This document shows positions 25,396-33,800 of a DNA stretch of 52,618 nucleotides, one piece after another. Made by a program: the position numbers and the translations under genes. Within the stretch, counting starts at the first letter, position 1, and the number at the start of each line of letters is the position of its first letter. Source of the stretch: Erysipelotrichaceae bacterium (GTDB lineage Bacteria; Bacillota_I; Bacilli_A; Erysipelotrichales; Erysipelotrichaceae); NCBI GenBank assembly GCA_017533785.1, contig JAFWII010000044.1, positions 1 to 52,618 of the forward strand, in the 5' to 3' direction. The notes beneath the pieces were generated by a model, which saw nothing but the letters and a program-made list of their open reading frames with translations, ran no database searches and was not told the DNA's origin.

Positions 25396-26370
25396 ATGAA
25401 GCGGAAGCTCTTTCTGCTTCTGGCCCTGCTTCTGATCTGCAGTGCCTGCACTTCTTCAGCGCCGGCAGAGACGCCGGAACCCAGTCCGACTCCGACACCC
25501 GGCGAACCGGCCAAGACTGAAACGGATTTCCGGGTCGAGCAGCTGCAGACGATCGCAGGATTCGATGAGACCAGACTTGAAGACTATCTGCAATACTTTG
25601 ACTTAGGACCGCATTACGTGGTCCCTTTGGTCAATCAGGGGATCGTGAACGAAGAGAACTACGGGCGTTTGCTCGATCTTACCCATGATCCGTATTTTCT
25701 GCTGAGCCGCGCTTCCCGGTATCTGGACAATCCGAAGGAGACGGTCCGGGAAACTGTTGAATCCGTCAACGCCGACCGCGACAGAAAACCGTTCGATGAG
25801 GCGGTGGAGAACGATCCTTCCAAAGATCTGCTCGTCCAGGCGAATAAGTACTACCATTTCCCGGACGGCTACGTTCCGGAAGACATGGTGCCGATCGCAG
25901 CTCAGTACGGGATCCAGACTTCCCTGCGTGAACCCGCCTATGAAGCCTATATCCGGATGTATGAGGCTGCCCGGACAGAAGGCCTTGATTTCTATATCAC
26001 CTCTGCTTATCGTTCCTACGACAAGCAAGTCAGCCTTTACAACAACTACGTCCGCAACGACGGTGTGGAAGCGGCCGACCGTTATTCCGCGCGCCCGGGC
26101 TTCTCCGATCATCAGACCGGGCTGACCGTCGATATCCTGACTTCCTCCAGCAATTTCAGTACCTTCGAATATACCGCAGAAGCGAAATGGCTGGCGGAGA
26201 ACGCACCGCGCTTCGGTTTCATCATGCGCTATCCCGACGGCAAGGAAGACGTTACCGGCTATACCTATGAATCCTGGCACTTCCGTTATGTCGGCGATAT
26301 CGCGGAAGCCGTCACGGCGAGCGGACTGACATACGATGAATACTATACCTACTTCGTCAGAGGAGAATGA
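25396..26370 (+). CDS. VanY-family D-alanyl-D-alanine carboxypeptidase lipoprotein
   Basis: A 324-residue exported Zn peptidase that trims terminal D-Ala from peptidoglycan stems. N-terminal lipoprotein signal (LLLICSAC), Pro/Thr-rich linker, an undefined region of about 110 residues, then the peptidase M15B/VanY domain: SAYRSYDKQ, the metal site SDHQTGLTVDI, and ESWHFRYVG. The gene starts immediately after the deoD stop codon, with its nearest GGAG about 13 nt upstream, so translation probably depends on coupling. Together with ddl and the MurF-like gene it forms a D-Ala-D-Ala metabolism block. Confidence 0.9.
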   Translation: MKRKLFLLLALLLICSACTSSAPAETPEPSPTPTPGEPAKTETDFRVEQLQTIAGFDETRLEDYLQYFDLGPHYVVPLVNQGIVNEENYGRLLDLTHDPYFLLSRASRYLDNPKETVRETVESVNADRDRKPFDEAVENDPSKDLLVQANKYYHFPDGYVPEDMVPIAAQYGIQTSLREPAYEAYIRMYEAARTEGLDFYITSAYRSYDKQVSLYNNYVRNDGVEAADRYSARPGFSDHQTGLTVDILTSSSNFSTFEYTAEAKWLAENAPRFGFIMRYPDGKEDVTGYTYESWHFRYVGDIAEAVTASGLTYDEYYTYFVRGE

Positions 26371-27239
26371 TGAATAAGACACAGAAGAAGATCCTGCTGC
26401 TCTCACTGGCAGTGATCGCTGTTTCTTCACTTGTTCTGTCTGCGGTATTTCATAAGCCGTCCGCTCCGGAACCTGTTCCGGAAACCGAGACCGCTGTTCC
26501 GGAAAAGAAGATCACGGTCGCGGAATACTACGACTGGAGCGGTGAACAATTCAGGGAAAACAAAGCGGTCAACGGGGACTATATCGGAACGCTGCGTTTT
26601 GAGTCCGGCCTGATTGATCAGCCGATCGTACAGGGCAAGACCAACGATACGTATCTGCGCACCGACTGGAAGACCGGCGACTACGCGCTGGGAGGAACCT
26701 GCTTCCTGGATTACAGCATCCGTTATGAAAAGACGGCCGAAGCGCCGGAAGACCATAATATCGTGATCTACGGACACTATATGTATCCTGAATACGATCC
26801 TTCCCGCACGGAGATGTTCACGCCGCTGCACACCCTGCGCAGCAAGGATAACTACGAGGCCAACAAGTATATCGTCCTGCTGCAGGAGGATCAGGTCCGC
26901 CGCTATCAGGTGGCTGACGTCTATCTCTGCCGTCTGGAATATGACGCCTACTATAAGGACTACGTCTATACCGCTGATCAGCAGCAGTATTATCTGGGAA
27001 ACTTCACTCCCGAATATCTCGAAGTCTACAAGGACACGATCAGCGTGTCTGTCAACGACCCCTCCCTGAACATCGACAACGAGGGGACCGGTTACGACAC
27101 CTCTTTCACAGGTGTCGATTTTGACGCGGACGATCCGATCCTGACCCTGCAGACCTGTGTACTGAACCGGGAGGACCTGCGTCTGATCGTTGTTGCCAAA
27201 GAGATCGGCCGGATGAAGCTCACTGATGTTTTTGAGTAA
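26370..27239 (+). CDS. srtB: Class B sortase
   Basis: A 289-residue membrane-anchored transpeptidase that attaches proteins bearing a sorting motif to peptidoglycan. It has an N-terminal signal anchor, a Pro/Glu linker, then the sortase domain: His136 in VIYGHYM, Cys263 in LTLQTC and Arg271 in REDLRLIVVA. These residues and the TLxTC context fit class B. AGGAG lies 5 nt before the ATG at 26370; an ATG 3 nt earlier overlaps the VanY stop. No protein with a clear sorting signal lies beside it; the Cna_B protein at 5750 ends in VPNTAGK but lacks an anchor helix. Confidence 0.88.
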   Translation: MNKTQKKILLLSLAVIAVSSLVLSAVFHKPSAPEPVPETETAVPEKKITVAEYYDWSGEQFRENKAVNGDYIGTLRFESGLIDQPIVQGKTNDTYLRTDWKTGDYALGGTCFLDYSIRYEKTAEAPEDHNIVIYGHYMYPEYDPSRTEMFTPLHTLRSKDNYEANKYIVLLQEDQVRRYQVADVYLCRLEYDAYYKDYVYTADQQQYYLGNFTPEYLEVYKDTISVSVNDPSLNIDNEGTGYDTSFTGVDFDADDPILTLQTCVLNREDLRLIVVAKEIGRMKLTDVFE

Positions 27240-27240
27240 C

Positions 27241-27270
27241 AGCGTCTCTGCGAAAGGACGCTTTTTCTTA
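27241..27270 (+). terminator. Terminator after sortase
   Basis: AGCGTC and GACGCT pair around a 10-nt loop, followed by TTTTTCTT. Confidence 0.8.
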
Positions 27271-27335
27271 ACTCTACGCAGCATAGGGTGACCTTTTGCG
27301 GCAAAGAGCCTACGCTGAAGGCGGAGGTAAAACCG

Positions 27336-28304
27336 ATGAATACAGAAAAAACAGGCGGCTTCATCGCGGAGCTGCGCAAAGAAAAAGGACTGACTCAGGC
27401 TCAGCTGGCGGAACAGCTGCATGTTTCCGACAAAGCCGTTTCCCGCTGGGAGACCGGCCGCGGCTTTCCGGATATCAGCAGTCTGGAGGATCTTTCCGAA
27501 AAGCTTGAAGTCAGCGTTGCGGAACTGCTGAAAGGGGAAAGGATCACGGAACCGCTTCCGGCGGAAGAAGTGCAGGAACTCACGGACAGCAGCCTGCGGC
27601 TCGTCAGAGAACTCTTTTCCCGTCAGAGGATACAGAACCTGATCCTGGCATTCCTGGGTTCCATGGCTGTCATGATCGTTTTGCTCGTGCATCTGAACAG
27701 CCCCCGCTACATCCCGGCAGGGGAAGATCCGGCAGCGCTTTCGGTGCTGGAAAACGGGCAGATCATCGCTGTTCTGAAAGAAGGCGTCAGCGGCTGTGAC
27801 GTTGAAACGATCCGCACGGAAGACGGAAAAGAGATCGTCTCTTTCGGATGCTACGACTCCTGGATGGAGCGTTTCCATAAAAAGGGACCGCAGATCGTCC
27901 TGCTCGGCGAGAAGGGGAAGACTTCGGAGATCTGGCTCTACCCGGGAAGCGGACAGGAAGGTGACAGACTTCTGTACAGCGAAAACGGCAGTCCTTCCGG
28001 CGGCATGGTCACGCTGCCCCGGCTCGTATACAATTTCTGGATCCTGCTCGGTGTTCTGGCCGCAGCTGTTCTGGGAACTGCCGGCTGGCTGCTGCGGAAG
28101 AAACATTACGGTCCGCTGCTGCTGAAAACAGCGCTGCTGCCGCTGTGCTTTTCGCTCAGCGCATTCCTGCTGCTGGCCGGTTCTTCGGCAAGCGTGTACG
28201 ATGCTGCCTACTATTTCTCCGGTATCCTTCTGCTGGGCTTTCTGCTGTATGCGCTGGCGCTGGTCCTGCTGAGAAAAAGAAAGCGCAGAAAAATAACAGT
28301 TTGA
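27336..28304 (+). CDS. XRE-family regulator with C-terminal membrane domain
   Basis: A 322-residue protein. The N-terminal HTH_3 domain (about residues 8-62) is clear: LRKEKGLTQAQLAEQLHVSD and KAVSRWETGRGFPDI. After a linker come one hydrophobic helix (about residues 105-125), an extracytoplasmic part of about 110 residues, then three or four helices near the end. This is a one-component membrane-tethered regulator. GCGGAGG lies 8 nt before the start. The leader contains two CTACGC blocks (27273-27278 and 27310-27315) that could be autoregulatory sites. Target genes are unknown. Confidence 0.82.
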   Translation: MNTEKTGGFIAELRKEKGLTQAQLAEQLHVSDKAVSRWETGRGFPDISSLEDLSEKLEVSVAELLKGERITEPLPAEEVQELTDSSLRLVRELFSRQRIQNLILAFLGSMAVMIVLLVHLNSPRYIPAGEDPAALSVLENGQIIAVLKEGVSGCDVETIRTEDGKEIVSFGCYDSWMERFHKKGPQIVLLGEKGKTSEIWLYPGSGQEGDRLLYSENGSPSGGMVTLPRLVYNFWILLGVLAAAVLGTAGWLLRKKHYGPLLLKTALLPLCFSLSAFLLLAGSSASVYDAAYYFSGILLLGFLLYALALVLLRKRKRRKITV

Positions 28305-28317
28305 ACCGTTCTGTAAG

Positions 28318-28339
28318 AAGCCGCCCATGGCGGCTTTTG
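28318..28339 (+). terminator. Terminator after XRE regulator
   Basis: AAGCCGCC (28318-28325), loop CAT, GGCGGCTT then T-rich. It abuts the next promoter. Confidence 0.8.
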
Positions 28340-28346
28340 TTATAAT
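28338..28346 (+). promoter_or_regulatory. Extended -10 for YhhN gene
   Basis: TGT followed by TATAAT (28341-28346), overlapping the terminator tail, 19 nt before the start at 28366. Confidence 0.6.
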
Positions 28347-28365
28347 GGGCAATAGAGGAGAAAAC

Positions 28366-29028
28366 ATGGAAACCGCAAGTCTGATCCTGTTTGCAGCCTT
28401 CAGTATCATTCATCTTTACGACAGCTACCGTGACAACGCGGAAGGAAGAGCGAAGACCAAGCCTTTCCTGCTGCTTTTCCTGCTGCTGTTTTATGTTTCT
28501 GCTGCGAAACATCTGGATGTATTCCTGGCGCTGGCGCTGCTTTTCAGCTGGCTCGGCGATGTGCTGCTGATCCCGAAAGGACATAAATGGTTTACCATCG
28601 GCGGGATCAGTTTCATGATCTCCCATCTGTTCTTTATTCTGACCTACCGGCATCATATCCATCTGCGGGACATCCCGCTGCACCTGCTTTTGCCGGCGGC
28701 TGTTCTTTATTATGGAATTTCGCTGCTGGTGATCCGGCAGATCCAGCCGACGACGCCGAAAAAGATGATCGGTCCGATGTATTTCTATCTGCTGTGCAAC
28801 TCGACGATGAATCTGTTCTCTTTCGTCCAGCTGTGGCAGAACCGCTCCGCCGGCGCCGTCATCGCGTTTATCGGCGCGCTCCTGTTCTTTATGTCGGACT
28901 GCTGTCTGTTCCTGGTGCGCTATTACAAAGATCCGGAAGTCGTTTTCCGGAAGCATTTCACTGTAATGCTGACTTATTTGCTCGGAGAGCTCATGATTGT
29001 GCTCGGAATCCTGAAACTGATGATATAA
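28366..29028 (+). CDS. Lysoplasmalogenase family (YhhN/TMEM86) protein
   Basis: A 220-residue protein with about eight transmembrane helices. The pattern FSWLGDVLLI with GGISFMISHLFFILTY matches the YhhN family, whose characterised members cleave the vinyl ether of lysoplasmalogens. Plasmalogens occur in anaerobic Bacillota, so the role is plausible. GAGGAG lies upstream of the start at 28366. Its stop codon overlaps the -10 box of the lipid kinase gene that follows, and both act on membrane lipids. Confidence 0.78.
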   Translation: METASLILFAAFSIIHLYDSYRDNAEGRAKTKPFLLLFLLLFYVSAAKHLDVFLALALLFSWLGDVLLIPKGHKWFTIGGISFMISHLFFILTYRHHIHLRDIPLHLLLPAAVLYYGISLLVIRQIQPTTPKKMIGPMYFYLLCNSTMNLFSFVQLWQNRSAGAVIAFIGALLFFMSDCCLFLVRYYKDPEVVFRKHFTVMLTYLLGELMIVLGILKLMI

Positions 29029-29029
29029 T
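29021..29029 (+). promoter_or_regulatory. Extended -10 for lipid kinase
   Basis: TGA followed by TATAAT (29024-29029), overlapping the YhhN stop codon, 21 nt before the kinase start. Confidence 0.55.
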
Positions 29030-29050
29030 CAGTTAATCGGAGGAGGTAAC

Positions 29051-29956
29051 ATGCGTTCTTTATTTATCATCAACCCGAAAGCCGGAGACGGCAAACGTAT
29101 TGAGATACTGAAAAACGAGATCTCTGTTCTCTCGGAAAAAGAGAACTGTGAAATATATCTGACCAAAGGCGTCCGTGACGCTACCCGCTATGTCTCGGAA
29201 TATCTGACCGGGCATGCGGATGAGAAGGTCCGCTGCATCGCCTGCGGCGGCGACGGCACGCTGAACGAAGTCGTCAACGGCGCAGTCGGCCATGCCAACG
29301 CGAGCGTATCTGTCTATCCTATCGGCAGCGGCAACGATTTCGTCAAGTCCGTCGGTGGTGCGGAAAAGTTTCTCAGTGCGGAGGCGCTGATCCATGCGCC
29401 GGTGCGCGAGATCGATCTGCTGAAGGCAGGCGAGCACTACAGTATCAACGTGATCAACTTCGGTTTCGATACCGCGGTGGCGATCACCGTCAACGAAGAC
29501 CGTGACCGGACCGGCCACGGAAACCGTAATTCCTATACCAAAGGCATCGTCAAGGCGCTTATGACCAATATGCGCAACGCCGGTACCGTCAAAGCAGACG
29601 GGGAAACGCTGGACCCCAGCGGGAAATTCCTGCTCTGCACGATCGCAAACGGGCAGTATATCGGCGGCAAATTCCGCTGTGCGCCGCACGCGGATCTGAA
29701 CGACGGTCTGATGGAGGTCTGCCTGCTCGACCCGATCTCCTATCTGCGCTTTTTCAGGATCCTGAAGACCTATACCGAAGGCCGTCATGTCGACGATCCG
29801 AAACTGCAGGACATCGTTCATTACAGACGCGCCAGAAAGGCGGAGGTCATCGCCCCGGAGGGATTCGCCTATTCGCTGGACGGCGAGATCATCCGCGAGA
29901 ATCATTTTACCGTCGAGATCGTTCCGAAGGCGCTGAAGTTCGCCGTTCCGGAATAA
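29051..29956 (+). CDS. Diacylglycerol/lipid kinase (YegS/BmrU family)
   Basis: A 301-residue ATP-dependent lipid kinase with the N-terminal IINPKAGDGK loop, the catalytic GGDGTLNEVVNG and GSGNDFVKS motifs. DgkB-type enzymes return diacylglycerol, released by lipoteichoic acid synthesis, to phosphatidic acid. The C-terminal EGFAYSLDGEI segment carries the expected late-domain DGE. GGAGGAGG precedes the start. It follows the YhhN gene closely and ends at a terminator shared with the convergent acyltransferase. Confidence 0.88.
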   Translation: MRSLFIINPKAGDGKRIEILKNEISVLSEKENCEIYLTKGVRDATRYVSEYLTGHADEKVRCIACGGDGTLNEVVNGAVGHANASVSVYPIGSGNDFVKSVGGAEKFLSAEALIHAPVREIDLLKAGEHYSINVINFGFDTAVAITVNEDRDRTGHGNRNSYTKGIVKALMTNMRNAGTVKADGETLDPSGKFLLCTIANGQYIGGKFRCAPHADLNDGLMEVCLLDPISYLRFFRILKTYTEGRHVDDPKLQDIVHYRRARKAEVIAPEGFAYSLDGEIIRENHFTVEIVPKALKFAVPE

Positions 29957-29984
29957 AATAGATCCGGCATTTATCTAAAAGAAA

Positions 29985-30010
29985 ACAGAAGCGTCATGCT
30001 TCTGTTTTTT
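29985..30010. terminator. Bidirectional terminator
   Basis: ACAGAAGC (29985-29992) pairs with GCTTCTGT (29998-30005) around GTCAT, T-run after and A-rich before. Confidence 0.88.
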
Positions 30011-32204
30011 ACTGCATTATCTTTTTCAGCTTCGCCGCCAGGGCTTTGTTTCCTTCATCTGTCAGATGGACCTTGTCCTTCATCAGGTATTCCGGGTGTG
30101 CTTTGGTCTCTTCGTAGAAATCGATGACCGCGGCATTATCGAAACTGAATTTCTTCTTCGTCAGGTTGAAGATATAGATCTCGTGTCCCTCGCAGAGCGA
30201 CAGCAGGTTCTTATAATCCTTTTCGGAGAGCTTCGCGTTTTTGTCGAAAAGGAAGACGAGTTTATTCTCAAGCGTTCCTTTCTCCGCTTTTTCGCTGATC
30301 TCCTCGAGCAGCAGGGAGGCAGTGTATTCCTTGGTGTTGCACAGGGAGTTCGGGAAAGCTTCGCTGAGTTCCCCATAGGCGTAGAGCAGGGCATCGTTGC
30401 CGTAGAAAGCGACCCGCTTCCTAGCTTCCTCCGCTCTCTGGTCCAGGACTTCCTGACTGATGTCGGCGTATTTCGTGTAGAAGACATCATAGATCGTGTC
30501 GTACATCAGCTGCGCGAGCGCCGGTACGCCTTCGCCGATGACATGGATGCCGTCGTAGTAGAAGTACTCCGGATGCCCGCGGGAGGCTCTGTACCATTCG
30601 ACGATATGGAGGTTGTCGTAATCCTTCGCGAAATCCTCGAAACGCTCGTTGAAGTTCGGATCATCCGGTCCGACGGCATCGACCCAGAAGACTTCGCGTC
30701 CTTCCACGATCTCCATCAGTTCCTCGCAGTAGCGTGTGCGGAAATCGCCGTTGACGGAAAGGGAAAGCAGGATGATGTCCGCCAGTTTTCCCTCCTCTTT
30801 GAGCTGCCGCAGCAGTTTGTTGCCGGTATAGAGATCGCGTGAGATCTCGCTGTCGATATAGATCTTCGGGAAGCGGTCATAAAGCTGGTTTACCAGATCC
30901 AGCATGATCGAATCGCCGATCGCGGTGACCGGCATCTGGCGCAGCAGTTCCGCTACCGCTTCTTCCTTATTGTCCATGCTGTCGATGATCCGCTGGCGTT
31001 CCTCTTCCTGCATCTGGACATTATTGTAGTATTCGTTGTTTTTCTCCTCGATGAGCTTCTGGCTCTCTTCGTGGCGGACGCGCATCTCTTCCGCTTCCTC
31101 GCTGTGATCTTCCGCTCTCAGCCAGGCATAGCCGCCGAAGAGAGAGGTGACTGCGACCAGCGCACAGAGAACAAGCTGCGGGATTTTCGTTTTGCCTTTG
31201 TGCAGATCCAGCGCGTAGTGCAGCAGGAAGGCGGAGACCAGCGTCAGCGGCAGGACGAGAAGGGCCTGCAGCAGCGGAGACAGGCGGGTATGCTGGAAAA
31301 GATAGATCCAGGGATATTGGACGAGATAGACCTCATAGCTGATCTTTGCGAAGAGGGAGACCAGACTGTCGAAGAGATTAACCGGCTCGCCGCTGTCGCT
31401 GAGATAAGCGTAGTCGATCATCCGTATGCAGAAAAGGATGATCACCAGCATGCTGACGGTCAGGAACGGCGATGAGGCGTCCACGAGCAGGAACAGGACA
31501 AAGGACAGGATCAGATAAAGATAGAACAGCAGGTTCGCAGTCTTCTTTTCCCGGATGCCCGGGCAGCCGATCATACTGTGGAAGAAAGCCTGCAGGATGC
31601 CCAGAAAGAAGGCGTGGCTGCGGGCGAAGGTGCCGTAATAGGCAGGCATCAGATCGCCTTTGCCAATACGCAGAGCAAATACGATATAGGAAGCCGAAGC
31701 CAGGATCAGACAGATCAGCAGCGGCATCAGCCGGCTGACGGTCTGCGCCGTTTTCTTCAGCAGTATCACGATGAAAGGAAGGAGCAGTTCCAGCTGGATC
31801 AGGATGGCGATGTACCACAGATGCATGAACGGCGAGGAGATATGGCGGGTGAAATAATCAAGATTGGCTTTCAGCTGCCAGTAATTGTTGTAGGAAAGGA
31901 GAACGGAGAGCGTCTCCGGTTTCATCTCGATCCAGTTGATGCTCCCGGAATGCGCGAAAACAGCAACGCTTATGAGGGCGACTGCCAGCAGAGGCAGGTA
32001 AACTCTCTTCAGGCGGCGAAGGTAATAGTCCTCCAGCGATGCGCCTTTCTTCAGCAGTGAACGGGTGCCCAGGAATGCGCTGAGCGCAAAAAAAGCCGGG
32101 ACAGCCAGATAGCCGCCCTTGAGAAAACCGAGATGATATAGCAGGACTGCTGCCGTCAGAAGAACGCGCAGCAGGTCGAGTTTGGGAAGATGTTTTCGCT
32201 TCAT
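30009..32204 (-). CDS. OatA-like acyltransferase with two SGNH domains
   Basis: A 731-residue envelope acyltransferase. Residues 1-350 form an acyltransferase-3 membrane domain of about ten helices (LDLLRVLLTAAVLLYHLG, then AFFALSAFLGTRSL). A Glu-rich coiled stretch (about 375-420) leads to an extracellular SGNH domain with AIGDS (Ser432) and DGIH (Asp551, His554). A second, similar unit follows: YGND (602-605, no nucleophile Ser) and DKVH (Asp710, His713). OatA normally has one SGNH domain and about 600 residues. The likely role is O-acetylation of peptidoglycan or another wall glycan. TAGAAT (32213-32218) ends 8 nt before the start and no ribosome site is seen. Confidence 0.85.
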   Translation of the reverse strand: MKRKHLPKLDLLRVLLTAAVLLYHLGFLKGGYLAVPAFFALSAFLGTRSLLKKGASLEDYYLRRLKRVYLPLLAVALISVAVFAHSGSINWIEMKPETLSVLLSYNNYWQLKANLDYFTRHISSPFMHLWYIAILIQLELLLPFIVILLKKTAQTVSRLMPLLICLILASASYIVFALRIGKGDLMPAYYGTFARSHAFFLGILQAFFHSMIGCPGIREKKTANLLFYLYLILSFVLFLLVDASSPFLTVSMLVIILFCIRMIDYAYLSDSGEPVNLFDSLVSLFAKISYEVYLVQYPWIYLFQHTRLSPLLQALLVLPLTLVSAFLLHYALDLHKGKTKIPQLVLCALVAVTSLFGGYAWLRAEDHSEEAEEMRVRHEESQKLIEEKNNEYYNNVQMQEEERQRIIDSMDNKEEAVAELLRQMPVTAIGDSIMLDLVNQLYDRFPKIYIDSEISRDLYTGNKLLRQLKEEGKLADIILLSLSVNGDFRTRYCEELMEIVEGREVFWVDAVGPDDPNFNERFEDFAKDYDNLHIVEWYRASRGHPEYFYYDGIHVIGEGVPALAQLMYDTIYDVFYTKYADISQEVLDQRAEEARKRVAFYGNDALLYAYGELSEAFPNSLCNTKEYTASLLLEEISEKAEKGTLENKLVFLFDKNAKLSEKDYKNLLSLCEGHEIYIFNLTKKKFSFDNAAVIDFYEETKAHPEYLMKDKVHLTDEGNKALAAKLKKIMQ

Positions 32205-32212
32205 CTTTTTCT

Positions 32213-32218
32213 ATTCTA
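32213..32218 (-). promoter_or_regulatory. -10 box of probably leaderless acyltransferase transcript
   Basis: TAGAAT on the minus strand, 8 nt before the ATG at 32204. Confidence 0.45.
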
Positions 32219-32271
32219 CTACAGTTTTCCGAAACAGAATGGCTTCCTGTGCTTTCTGCCGGAGAAAAGCC

Positions 32272-32308
32272 AAAGAAAAAGACTGTTACCGGATGCGCGG
32301 CAACAGTC
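32272..32308 (-). terminator. Rho-independent terminator
   Basis: On the minus strand GACTGTT-CC pairs with GG-AACAGTC (32281-32308), then TTTTTCTTT. It ends the hypothetical gene at 32337. Confidence 0.75.
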
Positions 32309-32336
32309 CGTTTTCCTGACTGAGCAATAAAAGGAT

Positions 32337-32858
32337 TCAGTTTTCTTTCCGGCGCAGGGAATACACGGAATCTCTCGACTCGCTGATCTCCGTGCTGCAG
32401 TGGAAGTAGTGATAACCGGTCCGTCCGATCTTCGTGCCGTCGGTGAAAAGAATGCCGAAATCAAAGCTCTTCGTGACTGCCATTCCGAAACTGGAAGTGT
32501 TCTCAGCCGCGATGATCACGCCGGCGAACTGCCCGCGGTCGAGCAGATAACCGCCCCGGATCTGGTTGCTGAAATAACTTCCCTTAAGAAAACTTACAAG
32601 GTCTTCTTCGGCAACGATTCTCTCGCCGGAAGACTCAGATCTGTCGTCATAGGCAAGGTCTTCATATTTATTGTGATAGGTATCGACGAGTTCCCACTTT
32701 CGTATCTCTTCCCTGAGTTTATTCTCGGCTGTTTCACCGATCTCCGCCGGAGTGAACCAGATCTCCTCTGACGGATCTCCTGCGCCGGTGTGATACTGTT
32801 TATCTGACGGATTTTCCGGTTTTGCGATCCTGGTAAAGAATATCGTTGTCTTCGGCAT
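32337..32858 (-). CDS. Hypothetical protein
   Basis: A 173-residue soluble protein with no signal peptide or membrane helix and no family that I recognise. The N-terminal third is polar and charged; the C-terminal half alternates short hydrophobic strands (GGYLLDRGQFAGVIIA, SFDFGILFTDG), suggesting an alpha/beta or mostly beta fold. The start at 32858 is supported by AAGGAGA upstream. It is flanked by its own terminator and diverges from the methyltransferase gene. Confidence 0.6.
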   Translation of the reverse strand: MPKTTIFFTRIAKPENPSDKQYHTGAGDPSEEIWFTPAEIGETAENKLREEIRKWELVDTYHNKYEDLAYDDRSESSGERIVAEEDLVSFLKGSYFSNQIRGGYLLDRGQFAGVIIAAENTSSFGMAVTKSFDFGILFTDGTKIGRTGYHYFHCSTEISESRDSVYSLRRKEN

Positions 32859-32966
32859 GGCTTCTGTCTCCTTCCGCTGAAATCATTTTATCATATGTCG
32901 GGATGTGCTTTTACGGCTGGCAGACATCGGTCGTTTGGGGTATGCTTGATAAAGAGAGAACCGAAC

Positions 32967-33551
32967 ATGAACAACGAAGATATCATTGCTTTCTTTGACC
33001 GTCTGGCGCCGACATGGGACGAGCACATGGTCATCGAAGGGGAAGTCATTGAAACGATACTGAACAATGCGGAAGTCAGCTCCGGCAAGGAGATCCTTGA
33101 TGTCGCCTGCGGCACCGGAGTGATGATCCCGTTCTACCTGGAACGGGAAGTGTCTTTTGTCCGCGGGATCGATCTTTCACCGAAAATGTGCGGGATCGCG
33201 AAGGGAAAGTTCATGCAGAACAATGTGGAGATCGTCTGCGCGGATGTGCTGACGTATAGTTCTGACAGAAAGTATGACTGCATCATGGTCTACAATGCTT
33301 TTCCGCATTTTGACGATCCCTGTCTGCTGATCCGCACGCTCGCCGGAACGCTGAAAGGGGGCGGGACGCTGAGCATCGCACACGGCATGAGCCGGGAGAA
33401 GATCATCGAACATCATGCCGGCGCGGCACATGTCTCAAAAGTCCTGCCGGAGATCAGCGAGCTGAGGAAGATGATGGAAAACGAACTGGAAGTCATCGTA
33501 TCGGTCTCGGACGACAGAATGTATCAGATCGTCGGAAGAAAATGTCGGTAG
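32967..33551 (+). CDS. SAM-dependent methyltransferase
   Basis: A 194-residue class I methyltransferase. Motif I is ILDVACGTGVMIPFYL, followed by GIDLSPKM, the adenine-loop ADVLTYSSDRKYDCIMVYNAFPHF, and LKGGGTLSIAHG. The fold resembles Methyltransf_11/25 and the opening FFDRLAPTWDEHM resembles UbiE/ArsM-like small-molecule methylases. The start at 32967 is chosen for its fit to the family N-terminus; the ribosome site (AAAGAGAG) is weak. The substrate is unknown. Confidence 0.78.
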   Translation: MNNEDIIAFFDRLAPTWDEHMVIEGEVIETILNNAEVSSGKEILDVACGTGVMIPFYLEREVSFVRGIDLSPKMCGIAKGKFMQNNVEIVCADVLTYSSDRKYDCIMVYNAFPHFDDPCLLIRTLAGTLKGGGTLSIAHGMSREKIIEHHAGAAHVSKVLPEISELRKMMENELEVIVSVSDDRMYQIVGRKCR

Positions 33552-33582
33552 CATCCGGCTTTTTGTTTGCGCAGTCCGGACA

Positions 33583-33606
33583 TAAAAAAACCGCTGAAAA
33601 CAGCGG
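33583..33606 (-). terminator. Terminator of tRNA-Asp
   Basis: On the minus strand CCGCTG, loop TTTT, CAGCGG, then TTTTTTT. Confidence 0.88.
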
Positions 33607-33618
33607 AAAATAAAAAAG

Positions 33619-33694
33619 TGGCGGTGCATACGGGAATCGAACCCGTGGTCTCCTCCGTGACAGGGAGGCATGTTAACCGCTACACCAATGCACC
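33619..33694 (-). tRNA. tRNA-Asp(GTC)
   Basis: 76 nt with encoded CCA. The anticodon loop CTGTCAC gives GTC. It stands alone with its own terminator. Confidence 0.95.
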
Positions 33695-33766
33695 ACTAGC
33701 AGAAATAATAGTATCAATTTGTATTTTAACTGTCAAGTGCGTTATAAATGTTTTTCCCGGAAAAGA

Positions 33767-33775
33767 TGATATGAT
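33767..33775 (+). promoter_or_regulatory. Extended -10 for aldo/keto reductase
   Basis: TGA followed by TATGAT (33770-33775), 25 nt before the start; AAGGAG lies between. Confidence 0.5.
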
Positions 33776-33800
33776 GAATGCATAGCAAGGAGACTAGAAG

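Noticed and set aside
19110..26370. A vancomycin-resistance (van) gene cluster
   Set aside because: Regulator, kinase, ligase and VanY-like genes occur, but VanH and VanX are absent and the ligase has ordinary Ddl features, so intrinsic wall metabolism is the safer reading.
26427..28409. A 660-codon open frame on the minus strand
   Set aside because: Antisense to sortase and XRE regulator genes and across a terminator; composition is that of an antisense shadow.
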